In this document: positions 50,080 through 62,293 of the stretch, piece by piece
Layout of the letters: every line of letters begins with the position of its first letter
Position numbering within the stretch: position 1 is the stretch's first letter
NCBI GenBank assembly: GCA_014871385.1
Contig: CM026426.1
Location: 85,394,947-85,458,946, forward strand
Length of the DNA stretch: 64,000 bases
Reading direction: 5' to 3'
From: Ceratodon purpureus
Lineage: Eukaryota > Streptophyta > Bryopsida > Pseudoditrichales > Ditrichaceae
The notes under the pieces: generated by a model
Database searches by the model: none
The model's input: the letters and a program-made list of their open reading frames with translations, nothing else
Told to the model about the DNA's origin: nothing
Program-made: the position numbers and the translations under genes

Positions 50080-51990
50080 GAACACTGTGACTTGAAGATT
50101 ACACTACTCACAACCTGGACGAACTGTGTTCTTCTGATTGAATTATCCAAACAACAATCGCGACAACTTAATGGGAGAAAAAAAACGAGGATGGGAAACA
50201 ACTTTTGTTTCCGTCGAAGTCGATAATCAGACGACGGAGGCAATCGAAAGAGACTGTCTCCTCGGAAGAACCAACTTTACTTTGGAACTACCAATGATCT
50301 CTCAGTTAAGTCACACTGCAGTTTAGAAAGTTTTGATGAATTACCGTTCCAACATGGACAACATCAACTGTGATTACCCACTTTTGATCTTCAACTGTAC
50401 TAGAGGGATGTGCTAGAAGTTCGTTCGAGAAATTCAGCTTCATTCAGTATCCTAGCACGGACACAGTTCTACGCTGATACAGGAGATGGTTTTCTCGTGT
50501 TTTCCTCTCTCCTTCCTCTATTAGGTCTGTTCTCTTGCTCTGCATCTGTTCATGTGAATTCTTGTTTGACAGTGTTCTGACTTCCTCCCATCTCGATATC
50601 CCATAGTTCGTTTGACAGAGTTCGTGGAAGAACAATTCCGGTGTAGACATTGGTGATTGAGGATGCGATGACTTCATTTAGGATTGCGTCGTGTTAATCC
50701 AGCGTTAACTATGGCGAACGAGGATTGCATTGAAGATTCAAAATGAGGATACAGAATTCAGTTTCCCTATTTCAAAGGTGTACTCCTTCATTCCTTTCTC
50801 TGAATTTTTAGCTGTTTCTGGATTACGATCTTCTTATGTTAATACACATAAACGTCTTAGGGTTTAATGCCTCAAACAAAACGACTCGTCTGTATACATC
50901 GATAAATTGAAGTACTTGCGTTAGATTCATGATGTTTCATTAATGAAGAATGGTCTGCACCCTGGTTGCAAATATATTGTCAATCGCTTCAGAGGATTTG
51001 TATTCATTAAAACCCTACATATAAGTCATACCAAGGTAGGATTATGAACATAGATCCATCACAGATTGTTCAATAAAACCCACACTACAGTTTATATACT
51101 CATGAAATAATTGTTTTCAATTGCAGAGTTTACAGGCCGGTCATTTCCAGTTTTTTTGATGGACGAGAGTTTCCTGTACTTCAAAGTCCGAGACACTTCT
51201 TCCATAATTTTCTAATAGACTCCATTGCCTGGATAGGACGAATAAGTGTTCGAATACAAGTCATTTTCAGCCTATGAAGCAGTTTTATCAAAGTTGCAGG
51301 TAAGTACATTTCATATGCAAAGAGCCTTATCAGTGTTTTGTTTACGATAATTATGTGGGGGAAACAAGAATAATGTTTATGCAACTTAATTTTGCTGCAC
51401 AGACGATGTAGTTCACAGTTCATCTTTAACAGCAATTATGTTGCAAAATACAAACTGTATTCAAGAGTGTAGTTTTTTTCTATAGATGTTTGAGTTGTAG
51501 ATCCTAGTATATATGAAATGATGGAAAATTCATTTTGCTTATTAAAGAATAGGAACACTGACTGCCAACAACTTGTTTGAGTAATCCATCCAACTGCTCT
51601 CATGTGCAGTACAATCCACAGATACAAATATTTCAACAAAGACGACATCGTGAACAACTTCAGCGTTGACGATACGACTTCCAATTTCAGATCAGTTACT
51701 GACAATAGCGTCAACCAACTCCCTTTGTGCCACATATTATCAATGTAAAATAGTAGAGAGTGATTGATATTTATTTGAACACAATCTTGGGGAAAAGAAT
51801 ATTGAAATAACATAACCAGTTTAAAAAAAAATACAAAAACTTGAAATATTTTACAATTGATTCGTCAAGAACGTATCCATTCTTTTATAAACGTGAATAC
51901 AGTTTGATTAATCCAAATTGACTTCATCATCCCTCTCTCTCTCCATGTAGAGGATATGTAGAGTATAGAAATGTTGGAAGAATGGATTGA
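50080..51990. promoter_or_regulatory. Shared intergenic region between divergent CACTA-1 genes
   Basis: This AT-rich DNA separates the minus-strand Transposase_24-like gene from the plus-strand TNP2 gene. Promoters of both are presumably here by position, but no specific site can be named. Confidence 0.3.
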
Positions 51991-51999
51991 CAACATTAT

Positions 52000-53726
52000 C
52001 CACTTCGTATGAAAGTCTGTTCAATTGCTAACACCGGCTCAAATTACAGAAAATGGACTCGAAATTGTCTACATGAGATGTTACAAGAATTACAGCACGG
52101 GACAATAAGTTGTGGCTGCGTGACCAATGTCGTGCAACACTCTACAACTTCCGTTGAATTCCCTGTCCATGCTCGATTCATAAGGGGACGAAGTCGGACG
52201 ACACCTGATACGATATGGAAGGAGTCCGGAGTGTAGGACTTGGAGGGGGCCTGATGATCCTGACGCATCTGATGAAGAGTGGAAAGAAGAATATTTCAGC
52301 AGTTTAAAACATCATGAAAACACCACACAGGAGAGAGAGAGAGTGGGATCGAAACGAGGGGCATGATACGTGACATGTACCAACAGGTGGCTCCCAATAC
52401 AGAGACGGAGGAGAGGATTGATAATATAACTCGGGATGCTTTGGAAACATCGGACAACATTACAAGTATGAACGACATGGGTGAGGGAGGGTCCAACAAT
52501 GACAACACCTGCAACTCGAGTGTGCGTGAAGAGCACAACCCAAATCCGAATGCAGTAACCACTGAAGGTGAGCAACGGCAAGAAAGGGAAACAGATATTC
52601 CAGAAGGTGATTCAAACCAGAACAATGCACCGCATGCAAGGTTCCCTGATGTAGACCAGCGCGCAATAGAAGAGGAGAGGATGAAGGACGCAAAAGCTCT
52701 TGAGGACGCTATGGGCCTATTCTATTCGGGTTCAAAACATTCAAAACTAGGTGCTACCATCATGATGGTCAACCTCGTCGCAACACATCCAGGTATGACC
52801 GAAAAAGCTGTTGACGATGTTTTAGCAACCATGAAATGTTTAGTGCCATCGGATAATTGTCTGCCCTCTTCCTTGTATCATACAAAGACCCTGACAAAGA
52901 GGTTGGGATTAGACTTTAAGAATATAGATGGGTGTCCCACCGGTTGCGTATTATTTGATCAAGATACTACGAAGGAGTTGGATCGTTGCCCAGTTTGCGG
53001 TGCAAACAGATTCAAGGACATGTTCAACAAAACCCGACCTCTTAAAGTTCTTCGGCAGTTGAGGATTACCCCTCGGCTTCAGAGATTCTATCGTATTCCT
53101 GTGCTTGTCAAGTTACTCCGATGGTACAGTGAGAATTAGAGCCAGGATGGGAAGGTCCGTTATCCTGGCGATTCTAAAGCTTGGAAGAAGCTTGATAACA
53201 TGGATCCCAATGTTTTTGAAACAAAAGGATTCGGTTCATCAGTGCAAGATGTGAGACTACAAGTATCCTATGACGGGATTTGCCCATTTAAGTTGCATAA
53301 GTCAACTTGGTCAGCGTGGCCAGTTTTAGTGAGTTTCTTAAACCTACCTCCCTGGCTTATCACAAAGAAATTTTTCACAATTCTGACATTGCTGATACCT
53401 GGGAGATCTCAAGTGCCCTTTGAGTATTTCGATGTTTGAATCAGGCCCTTAGTAGACGAATTGAAAGAACTATGGGAAGGAGTTCCATCGTTTGATGTAT
53501 TGGCACCGGAACAGAATCATCTCTTCAACCTCAGAGCGGCGGTGTTGTGGACAACACACGACTTCCCAGGATATGGAACTGTGTCAGGAGCCTCTCACCA
53601 AGGGTATGCGGCCTGTCCTCCATGCGGGGATCAGTTAAGGGGCAAATACGCTTATGAGAGTAAGAAATTGACATATCGTGATGCAAGACGTTGACTGAGG
53701 CCAGACCACATCCTCCGATCAACCGA
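52000..53726 (+). pseudogene. TNP2 transposase of CACTA-1, truncated
   Basis: TNP2 is the DDE-type enzyme that moves CACTA elements. The N-terminal stretch (52000-52360) is frame-broken. From 52363 to 53726 a single frame is kept: the typical FYSGSKHSKLGATIMMVNL block, LPSSLYHTKTLTKRLGL, the zinc-like CPVCGANRF, and the start of the catalytic region (LNLPPWLITKKFF; PLVDELKELWEG; FDVLAPEQNHLFNLRAAVLW; DFPGYGTVSGASHQGYAACP). Stops within this frame are TAG 53137-53139, TGA 53437-53439 and TGA 53692-53694. No indel is seen. CACTA-2 begins right after HILRSTD, so the rest of the enzyme is displaced beyond the window. Confidence 0.85.
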
Positions 53727-54222
53727 CACTACAGGAAAAACTGGGCCCTAATCAACTGCTGGGGAAGAGAAAAGTGTTGTTCGGTGATGTTGAATTGGAC
53801 GTCTTGATTCGGACGCGAGGAAGATGTATTAGTTGATGCAGTTCTCTGCTCTTGGTGGTTTTCCACGACGGAGTGGTGACCTGGTTGGGACGTTGACGAC
53901 GCGGCCACCTCGGATGCTGACTCGGGCAGGGTCTCCGTGGCCGGGTATCACTCGCTTCATGGACTTCGGAGGGGTCGGGTATCTGGGGAGGCGGTCATCC
54001 GGTACGGGTCGGTGGGTATACACGTCGACTTTGTCTGAGGCGGACTTCAATCTCTCTCTGGGTATCGACGGACATACTGCCGGGTATTTGCAACTGGGTA
54101 TCCGGGTGTTGAAAACCTTCCCGACGGGTATCGCGTCGGTGCACATCCGATACAGTTCACGGCGGGTATTAAGTTCTATGGATGGGTATTAAAAATAATT
54201 GCATGACATCAAAAACATCGTT

Positions 54223-54256
54223 GCATCATGCATCATGCATCATGCATCATGCATCG
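54223..54256. repeat. 7-bp tandem repeat (GCATCAT)
   Basis: About five consecutive GCATCAT units lie in the subterminal region of CACTA-2. Confidence 0.95.
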
Positions 54257-54927
54257 CAGGTCCTCCCGTGACACAATAGAAGAGTTTTAAATTTTACTAG
54301 ATCCTGTCACTTCTTTTGAGGTTCTCTCTGAGATCAATGTGTGCAATTACGCAAAGATTTGGAATGTGCAAGGGTCGTGCAATGTCGCCTGACGGATTCA
54401 ACGTGCATTACATACTGGTTAACAAAGACATCACGCCTCATGCAAAGCACAAAGCACTGCGAGAGCAGCAGCCGATTTCAACCTACAAAAATGCATACTG
54501 CGTGTCCCCCACTCAGGAAGGTCCTGTTCTTACAACGTGTCTTCGGAAGTTGAGTCCATTGTTGCTCTTCCTATCTACCTAAGTCCTGGAGAAACTGCTG
54601 ATATAATTGGAGACGTTGGAGGTGAGCCCCTACTTCCCAGCCAGCTCTCTTTCAGAATCAGAGGAACTTCGATGTTGGAAGTGCACGACGTATAGTAAAG
54701 TGCACCGCAATCGAGGGGATGTCCATGCCATACTCCCGGACACCTGAAAATACATAGCATAAGCGACACACACAGTAGTCACGTTTAGCAAGAATGACAA
54801 CTAAGAGAAATGCAGTCCTTTCAACCGAGGAATAGTACATGCCTGCTTACAATGACTGACCATATTTTAGCACAAACAAGTCAAGGAAGAGTACCTGAAA
54901 ACTGTTGATGGAGGTGTAATCGACCGA

Positions 54928-57497
54928 TTAACTGAAATCATTCCGGGTATTCCGTTTTAATTTCCTCCCGCTCTTTCGAGTACTCGCGGGAGGCGGTGGA
55001 GGAGCAGACGGTGCCGGGTCCTCTCGTGCAGCAGTAGGGGGAGGACCAGAGTGAACCTAGACAGAAGTTACGACGTCAGACCGGAGAGTGGGAAACAGTG
55101 AATTCAGTTCAGGAGATGTAGAGCAGGTGGAGACGGGAGGGTACCTCTGCGGGCATGGTCTCCTTAAGATGTTCGTTGGCATGTACATTCCCCTCTTGGT
55201 TTTCTGTCGGTACAGCAACGGGTGGCACTGGGGCCGCAACGACTTCGGGGTCCTTCTGGACAAGCGTGGACAGTCGTGCCTCTAATGCCGCTAGTAGAGC
55301 TCTTCCGTCCGCCGTTGATCCCACTGAACTGCTGCGTAACTCCTTTATCTGGTTGCTAATGACCAGGTACACAGGATTAGAAGAAACCGATGGAGGAACA
55401 GACGGGTTGCATGCTCCACCTGCAGGTGGAGAGTTAGGAATTGCTCTAACAAGGGGAGGAGGGTCAGCAGAGGCTGCGGGCGCTATTCCATGTGTAGTGC
55501 CCGAGTTGTCTACAGCATGCCTGTGGAGGTGAGAGGAGACCACATCGATTTCTTGGGCGTCTGTTTCATCTGCTTCAGATGCCGACTGTGAAGTAGGTCG
55601 GAGGGGGGCGCGCTTACTCTTACTGGAGTAACCTTTGTCCCTTGCCATCTCCTCGTAAACCTCCTCAGGTTCCGGAGATCTACCTAGCTGTGCCCGAAGT
55701 CTCTCTCGGATTCCAACTTCACCGATGGGGCCTGTTCGACCTTTACTGCGCCTACACGAATTGGCGTATTTCATCTGTTCGCTCTTCGCGCGAAACTTGT
55801 CGCTGCTCTCCATCTTCACTAACTTCTGCCAGACAGACTCCGAGACCCATATCGGACGCGGCTCAAACGCCTGTATCATCTTCATCAGCTCATGCCTGTA
55901 TGAGCATAGAGCATTGCCTATCCGACGTCTTAGCCACGACTGATTCACGTCGGCGGTGTACTCGAAGTCGTCACTCAGTCTTTTGAAGAGAATCAACATG
56001 AGATGGAATGGCTGATGACGAATGTCTATATATGAAGGATCGAGACCGCGAACCAGCTTCGCTAGGGCTTCGTTCCAGAATTGTATGCCCAGGCCGTACG
56101 GTCTCCCCTCTGAATTGACATGGACCAGATGAGGCTTTTTTCCCTCGGCTTCCCTCCTGTCCGCATCTTCCTCGCGTTCTGTCTCACGTGCACGTCGTTC
56201 TCTCCTTGCAGCCGACTCCCGGTTCAGTGACAGACTTTGGAGCAGTCGGTTTGACCGTTTATCAGGTAAACCAAGGTTGACGGGCTCCGGGGGAACGCCC
56301 CCTTCCCTCCTCATACGCGACGAGTCTAAAGAGGACGAGGGATTGAAGGTCGACGCCGTTTTAGTGCGAGAAGGGGTCGGGGTTCTGGGTGGCGGGGAAC
56401 CATGTGATCCAGCGGATGCGCCCACACTGAGACGTTCGTCTTGTCGGATGCGCTGCCAGCAGTGTCGTAGATCAAGATCTTCGTCACTGAAATCAAAGTC
56501 ACGACCCCGATGCTCATCACTGCGACGTCGGTGGCGGTAGGAGCTCTGGCTGGAGCTTAGTCCATGTCGCTGACGTCTGCGCTCTGCCGAGGAATCCGAG
56601 GGACTGTAGCTCCGCTCTTTGCGACGGTTTCGGCTTCGGCTTCGGTTGCGTCCTCTCTGAGAGGAAACGGAGAGACTCGGTGAGAAGTACATGGAGAGAT
56701 TCTAACAACGTATTTGTCCTAAACATGAAACATTTCAGTGATGGAAATGAAGCAGGTCCTCAGGTACTTTCATTGATTAAGTAGTACCAAGGCATATGAA
56801 TGGGTGTGGATATCGCTTACGTCATCATCGTAATCTCTGTGGGCGGGTGAGTGCAGATCCGGCATGTGTCCAGGGGGAACATTCCCTCCACGTGCGGTTT
56901 TCTCCGGTCCGCCTGCAGGCGATTGAAGTGACACGCCCTTCAATACAGGCCACGGTTCTTCGGCGCTCCCAAGGTCATAAGGAGCACCGTCGTCCTCTGC
57001 AAAATCTGCATTGGGTGCAACAAACAAAGGGATCGAGCCATGCGAGACGAGAACTTCCATTAGTAATTTTTTTTCTAGGTTATTTTTTTCCCTTGGAGTC
57101 CCGAAAAAACATTGACCTAATTTCAATGAGACGTGGATGCAATGAGCCACAAAATCTACGTACCTGGACGACTGCAGTTACCAGAGCTCTTTGATACAGG
57201 ACCTGAAGACGGTACTAACGAACACGTAGGCATAGAAGTCCTAGAAGACCTGGCCTGGAACTCCGCGAGGACCTCCTCATAGACATCTTGGGGGGGAGGG
57301 AGTCTCTTGGTCACTCTGCCCTGGTTAGACGCCGAGGATGCACCTGACTTGGGAGCCGCTGAGGTCTTCAATGGTTGGGGACTCTCCCCTTCACGTGTGC
57401 TTGTCTCCTGACGGTCAGGCCCTACGTTGCTCTTCTTGCTCGGAGGCTTAAACGCCCACGTCTCAGGGGCACGTTTCGGCTTACCGCGGGAGGCCAT
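54928..57497 (-). CDS. Transposase_24-like protein of CACTA-2 (intact, about 719 aa)
   Basis: This is the plant Ptta/En/Spm (Transposase_24) protein that accompanies TNP2 in CACTA elements; it is thought to bind element DNA. Exons are 57497-57164, 57005-56821, 56656-55145 and 55056-54928, with GT-AG introns and matching phases, giving 720 codons with no internal stop and ending in TAA. The order is a basic/Pro-rich N-terminus (MASRGKPKRAPETWAF), an acidic exon 2, an Arg/Ser-rich stretch (RGRNRSRSRNRRKERSYSP) resembling splicing-factor RS domains, a helical region (GIQFWNEALAKLVRGLD), the family core (VWQKLVKMESSDKFRAKSEQ ... RERLRAQLGRSPEPEEVYEE, about residues 430-520), a variable Pro/Ser linker with a final coiled coil (LAALEARLSTLVQKD), and a basic tail (SGRKLKRNTRNDF). 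The absence of any stop contrasts with the older copy in CACTA-1. Confidence 0.85.
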
Positions 57498-57569
57498 CAC
57501 GGAACTACGGCGGCACTTCCTCTACGAACTTTGTTGACTTCGGTGCTAGGTACTACACGCTGACTTAAA

Positions 57570-58480
57570 ATGCTCCTGAAATGTGAAAAGACCGCGGGTC
57601 ATTGTTTTCTTGGAATGTGCCATCTTCTAGGCAGCTCCATATGCAATACAAAGTGGATTGAATATACCTAATCAGGAACTAGAACAAGATGCTAGAAGGG
57701 TACAAGAGAAACCCGTACCTGCAGGTCCTAATCCGAGTACTTGCTCATGCAATCACCGGCCGCTCAAAACGTGGGCCTAGACTCCCTTTGCGCAGCATCG
57801 CTCCGAAAAGACAACGACAACGCTAGATAAGCACAATGCTAGATAAGAACAATCATACAGAAGAACACATACTCGCATGGGAGAAGAGAGAAGAGAGAAG
57901 GGCATGCACCCTAAACCTAGGTGACCTAAGGGAAGAACGGGTGCAGCCATGAACCCATGGAGGCTTCAGCATGGGAAAATGAGGAAATGGCCTCAGAGAA
58001 TTCGGTGGGCATGCAATCAGTGGCCAACGTCTACTGAATGAATTGGTGCATCCAAGATGTGTGGGAAATTTGGGAAATTTGGGAAATATCGAGGCACAAA
58101 CACAAAACTATGAAAAGCGCAGCATAATCTGAATCACAATGCCATATGTGGCATGGTATCACCATGTGAATAGTGCCATGCAAAACAGTTATTGAAAGGT
58201 TCCATCTTAAATGACTCCGCCGCTTCTTTTAGGACTCAGCCATAGAGAGTACGCCATCAATGAAGTTCTGTCCATTTGTCGATCATTTTTGGTGGGCAAA
58301 GTTAATGCACAGGCAACACTATATTGGCATCGTCATCCGCCATTAAAAGCGCATTCAAGTAAAGGTGAGATATTTTTTAAGAAAAAAGAATTGTGAAATT
58401 AGCACATAGGTAAAATGTTCGATTGAAAATACTACACTATCAAAATTTAAAGAGAGTGCACCAAATTCCATCTATTTTTC
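57570..58480. promoter_or_regulatory. Upstream region of the Transposase_24-like gene (position only)
   Basis: It presumably holds the promoter of the minus-strand gene. No specific motif is identified, and open frames are short. Confidence 0.25.
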
Positions 58481-58481
58481 T

Positions 58482-58775
58482 AGAATTCCCAGTATATTTC
58501 TAGAATTCCATCTATTTTTCTAGAAATTCCAGTATATTTCTAGAATTCCCTCTATATTTCTATATTTTCCCTCTATATTTTCCCTCTATATTTCTATATT
58601 TTCCCTCTATATTTCTATATTTTCCCTCTATATTTCTAGATTTCCCTCTATATTTATAGATTTCCCTCCATATTTCTATATTTTCCCTCTATATTTCTAG
58701 ATTTCCCTCCATATTTCTATATTTTCCCTCTATATTTCTAGATTTCCCTCCATATTTCTATATTTTCCCTCTTTA
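58482..58775. repeat. TATATTTCTAGATTTCCCTC-type minisatellite
   Basis: Tandem units built from TTTCCCTCTATATTTCTA are repeated with 18- and about 37-bp periodicity over roughly 290 bp. The plus strand is strongly pyrimidine-rich. Confidence 0.95.
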
Positions 58776-61700
58776 TCAATATGGTGATAATCATATTATA
58801 ATGATGTAACAACTACATCTTACTAAATTTGCAAAGAATAGCACCAAAGAACATTTGAAATTGCTATTACTTTGTAGTACCTTACAAAATTTTGTAAATA
58901 ATATTATAATCTCCAGAAGTAAAAACAACCATACATTAAATATGAATTTTCTTGTAATTGTTATTTTACTTATAGGTTTGTTAATGCACATGAAAAATCT
59001 AATTCCAAAAATTAAAAACAGAAGCCTTTTGATGAATTAAAAACCATCGTAATGTTATATTTCATCAAAATATATCAATGGATATCATTAGCATCCCTCT
59101 ACAAACAAAACCGCATAGTATTTGAATGATTTCTTAAGAATTTGAATATCCACATATAAATTATTTATTCTTAAAAATAAAATTATTACAAATACAAGCA
59201 ATTCATATGTATTTTAACCTTGTTTATAATATGGAAATTTATACGTACAATCTATTATAATTCAAAAAAAGAACTATTAAAAATAAAATTTATTAAATTG
59301 GAAGGAAATAAACCATTTTCCTGAGTAATAACTTTCTTGGAATTCATACATTTATCTTAAAGTTTTTGTTTTGAATTTGTTACCAATGATGATACAGCTT
59401 CTCCTGTTGAGTACCATGTGTTGCCACACTTTAGACACTCCAACTACACAAATTTCAAAGTTCTTTTTGGTTAATTGTTTATTTTACTTTTTATTATTTT
59501 GTATAAATTATTAAATTTATTCACAAAACTAAACCACAAAATAAAATTTAAAAAATCTATTATAGACATTAAATAGAGAAATCTTGAGAAGACTAATAGA
59601 ATTTTGATCTTAACCAATTGATATGAATGATGTCAATAACTCCTACATTATGTTCAGTGCATATTGAACACCTTACATTTGCCATCTGTTGAAAAAAGTG
59701 TATACGAAAACATTTAAATAGATAAAAAAAAAAAATAGATGAATAGATGTTGAGTAAATGACTATAAATTATGATAACAATGAAAAGAATTTCTGATCAT
59801 TCAATTTTTGTAAGCTCGTACTTCTAATAGATACAAAAGAAATTATTATATTACTTATGTTTGTGTACCTTTTTTAAAATATTAGATATTAATATATAAT
59901 TAATATAAATATTAATTTGTGATATTTGAAAGTTCTTTTTAAAAAAAAATATTAAAGATTAAAAATAACTAATTTGAAATTAGTGACGGTTTTGGAGAAC
60001 AAATTCGTTGCAGAAAGAGAGCCGACAAGCGGGAGAGAGACGACTAGGGATGGATGATGACAGTCTTTTTGCGTCAGATTGGAGTGTATTCATTGAGCTT
60101 TAGATGTGAATCCTCTTCTCAAGAATGGCGACGGAGTTGGATGATAGGATTCATTTGGCGACTCAGGAAATGATGGTATTCGTTGGTTGTCAGAATTCTG
60201 CAGGGAAATAGAGTTTGTTGCTGTGTTTGAAATCGGTGAGGTGGAATAGGAGTTGAGAGTGAACAGGGTTCGTTCGTAGCTGAGAATGAGCGGAGTTGGA
60301 TCTAAATTCACGAGTCTCCGAACAAACTTCCAAAATGTTCAACCAGGTATGAAGTCATGGCAAGTACCAGAAGGGACCTTTGACTTTAGCCCTAAAAACC
60401 CTGTCACTTTTAGAGCCATTGTGGTACTATTTTGTTGTTTTTAGAGCTTTCTCCCTTGGGTTGTCCTTAAACCATTGCACGTTGTTCCACCAGTACAAGA
60501 TTTTACAACAATTAAAATTCAAAATGAAACTTATATGTTTACAAATGAAAGTTGTTTTGCATGACGATAATTAGTGGTTTTATATGTGGGTATCCAAAAT
60601 TTGTAGTGATATATAATCTGAAATTGTTATTCAAATCCAATTCGTTGTCTACCATATTTAAGTACACCTAACACATATAATTTTTTTTACATTAGTATGA
60701 CTCCTAATAGCCTTATTCAATACAACTTTAAGTATTACAATAACCCATGTTTAGTTTTAGTGTATTTATTAATGTATTGCTTATTCCTGATTTTACATCT
60801 TTCACATGTATTGGATTTTCCAAACTTCGCTTTTGAAATTCAAAACAAGACTCCAGGAACCCATGTGAAAGCAAGAGTTGTAGTGGTTTAAAAAACATAA
60901 TTATGGATACAAACTTGTTCCAACTTTTTTGAAAATTATGAATTAACTCTTAGAATTAAAAGATGACATTGCAGATTAGAAACATCTCCAACTCAAATCT
61001 TTTTCCAGAATTTTTTTTGCCACTGTTGTAACTATTGATCTTGCGCCATCTAGATATTTTTTTACCTCATGTATATTTGGAAAAATTGTAAACATTGTGT
61101 ATCTTTTCATACCATTACTAATTTGAGGAACATAAAATCATATTTAAGAACGACAAAAGTAAATTCCATTATGAATTACTCCTTCAATAACAAAACAACA
61201 TCTAATCCACCAAATTCATTAAGCTGTGTTGTTTTCTTTTTATTTCTTTGAAAAAATAAAACATTTTCCAACTAAATCATCAAAGTTTTGTTGTAAATGT
61301 TCATGATCAATTATAATTTCTAATTCTCATTTGAATAGCTAATTAAATATGAATTGTAAGTTAGAAATAACTATACAGTTAGATACTTAATATATTCAAA
61401 CTTATACTACCTTGGACTATATTCATTATATAATCATTTAAAAAAAAAAAAACATGACCCATATCATTCTTCTTTCAAAGTAGATTCGCAAGAACTTGTT
61501 AAGTCATTCAAATTTATTCTTATACAGTCTTCTTAAAATTTCATTGAAATGCAATCTACATCACATTTACCACAATATATTCCATTTTAAATTAAAATCA
61601 TTAATAACATAGTGCAAGGAATATAAAACTATTTGAATTATTATTTAGCAAAATTATACAAATTCAGTTTTTTAAAGTGATTACTTACATCTGTAACTTA

Positions 61701-62290
61701 AATGTACCTTTTCCACCTAACAATTCAATAGTCAGAATTGTATACTTTTAGAGCCATTGACCTCATAATTCAAATCGAATTCTATGCAACTTCCATTGAA
61801 TAAACGTCTTATGTTTTTCTTAATATAAAATCTTACCCATGTATTTTTAATATATTTTGATAAATTCTTACCAAATTCTACAAAACGTTTTGAAGAGTCA
61901 TTAATTTTGAAAAAGTACAATGAAAAGGTTTTTCTATGTCCAATTAATTTTTTTAATTAATTTTTTTTGAAGGGTCATATTTAAAAATAATAATTTTTTT
62001 TTTTATTTTAATTTTTTTCAATTAATTAACTTTTTTCATTACTTATTCTGAAAGGTCACATTTTACTACACTACACATTTTACTTGAAGGTTTAGGATTT
62101 ATAATTAAAAATGTGGAATGGATTACTTGGGAATCTTCCACGTAGATCACCAGATATACGTGTTCTCCACCGGGAATGCAGTGAACTGGCAATCAAGTGT
62201 TCTCCACCGGGAAAGATTTCAGTTTCTCTTGATTAAAAACAAAATGAGCCCACCTGTTGGATACAAGACCTTTTATGGGTCCTCCGAGAG
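58776..62290. other. AT-rich spacer inside CACTA-2
   Basis: Extremely AT-rich with no convincing gene. A small GC-richer island (60000-60320) has an open minus frame (60311-60090) without recognised motifs. Just before the BRCT gene, GTGTTCTCCACCGGGAA is present twice (about 62160 and 62199). Confidence 0.5.
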
Positions 62291-62293
62291 AAT

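Larger units (their letters stand above)
43961..53726. mobile_element. CACTA-1 (En/Spm) transposon, decayed and interrupted
   Basis: The left terminus is CACTAGTAGAAATC at 43961, preceded by ATG, which could be half of a 3-bp duplication. GC-rich subterminal motifs (GACGCCCC, GGCGTGTC) follow. Inside are a minus-strand Transposase_24-like gene (45545-50075) and a plus-strand TNP2 gene (52000-53726), so the two genes diverge from a shared region of about 2 kb. CACTA-2 interrupts the TNP2 coding region at 53727; the right end lies beyond the window. Confidence 0.75.

Noticed and set aside
55155-56540. Plus-strand open frames opposite the Transposase_24-like gene
   Set aside because: They are shadows of the GC-rich minus-strand exon, which has the family core, splice junctions and a 720-codon model.
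60866-60880. TTGTAGTG as the right end of CACTA-2
   Set aside because: The inverted sequence (CACTACAACTCTTGC) does not match the left terminus beyond CACTACA, and TNP2 of the same element lies further right.
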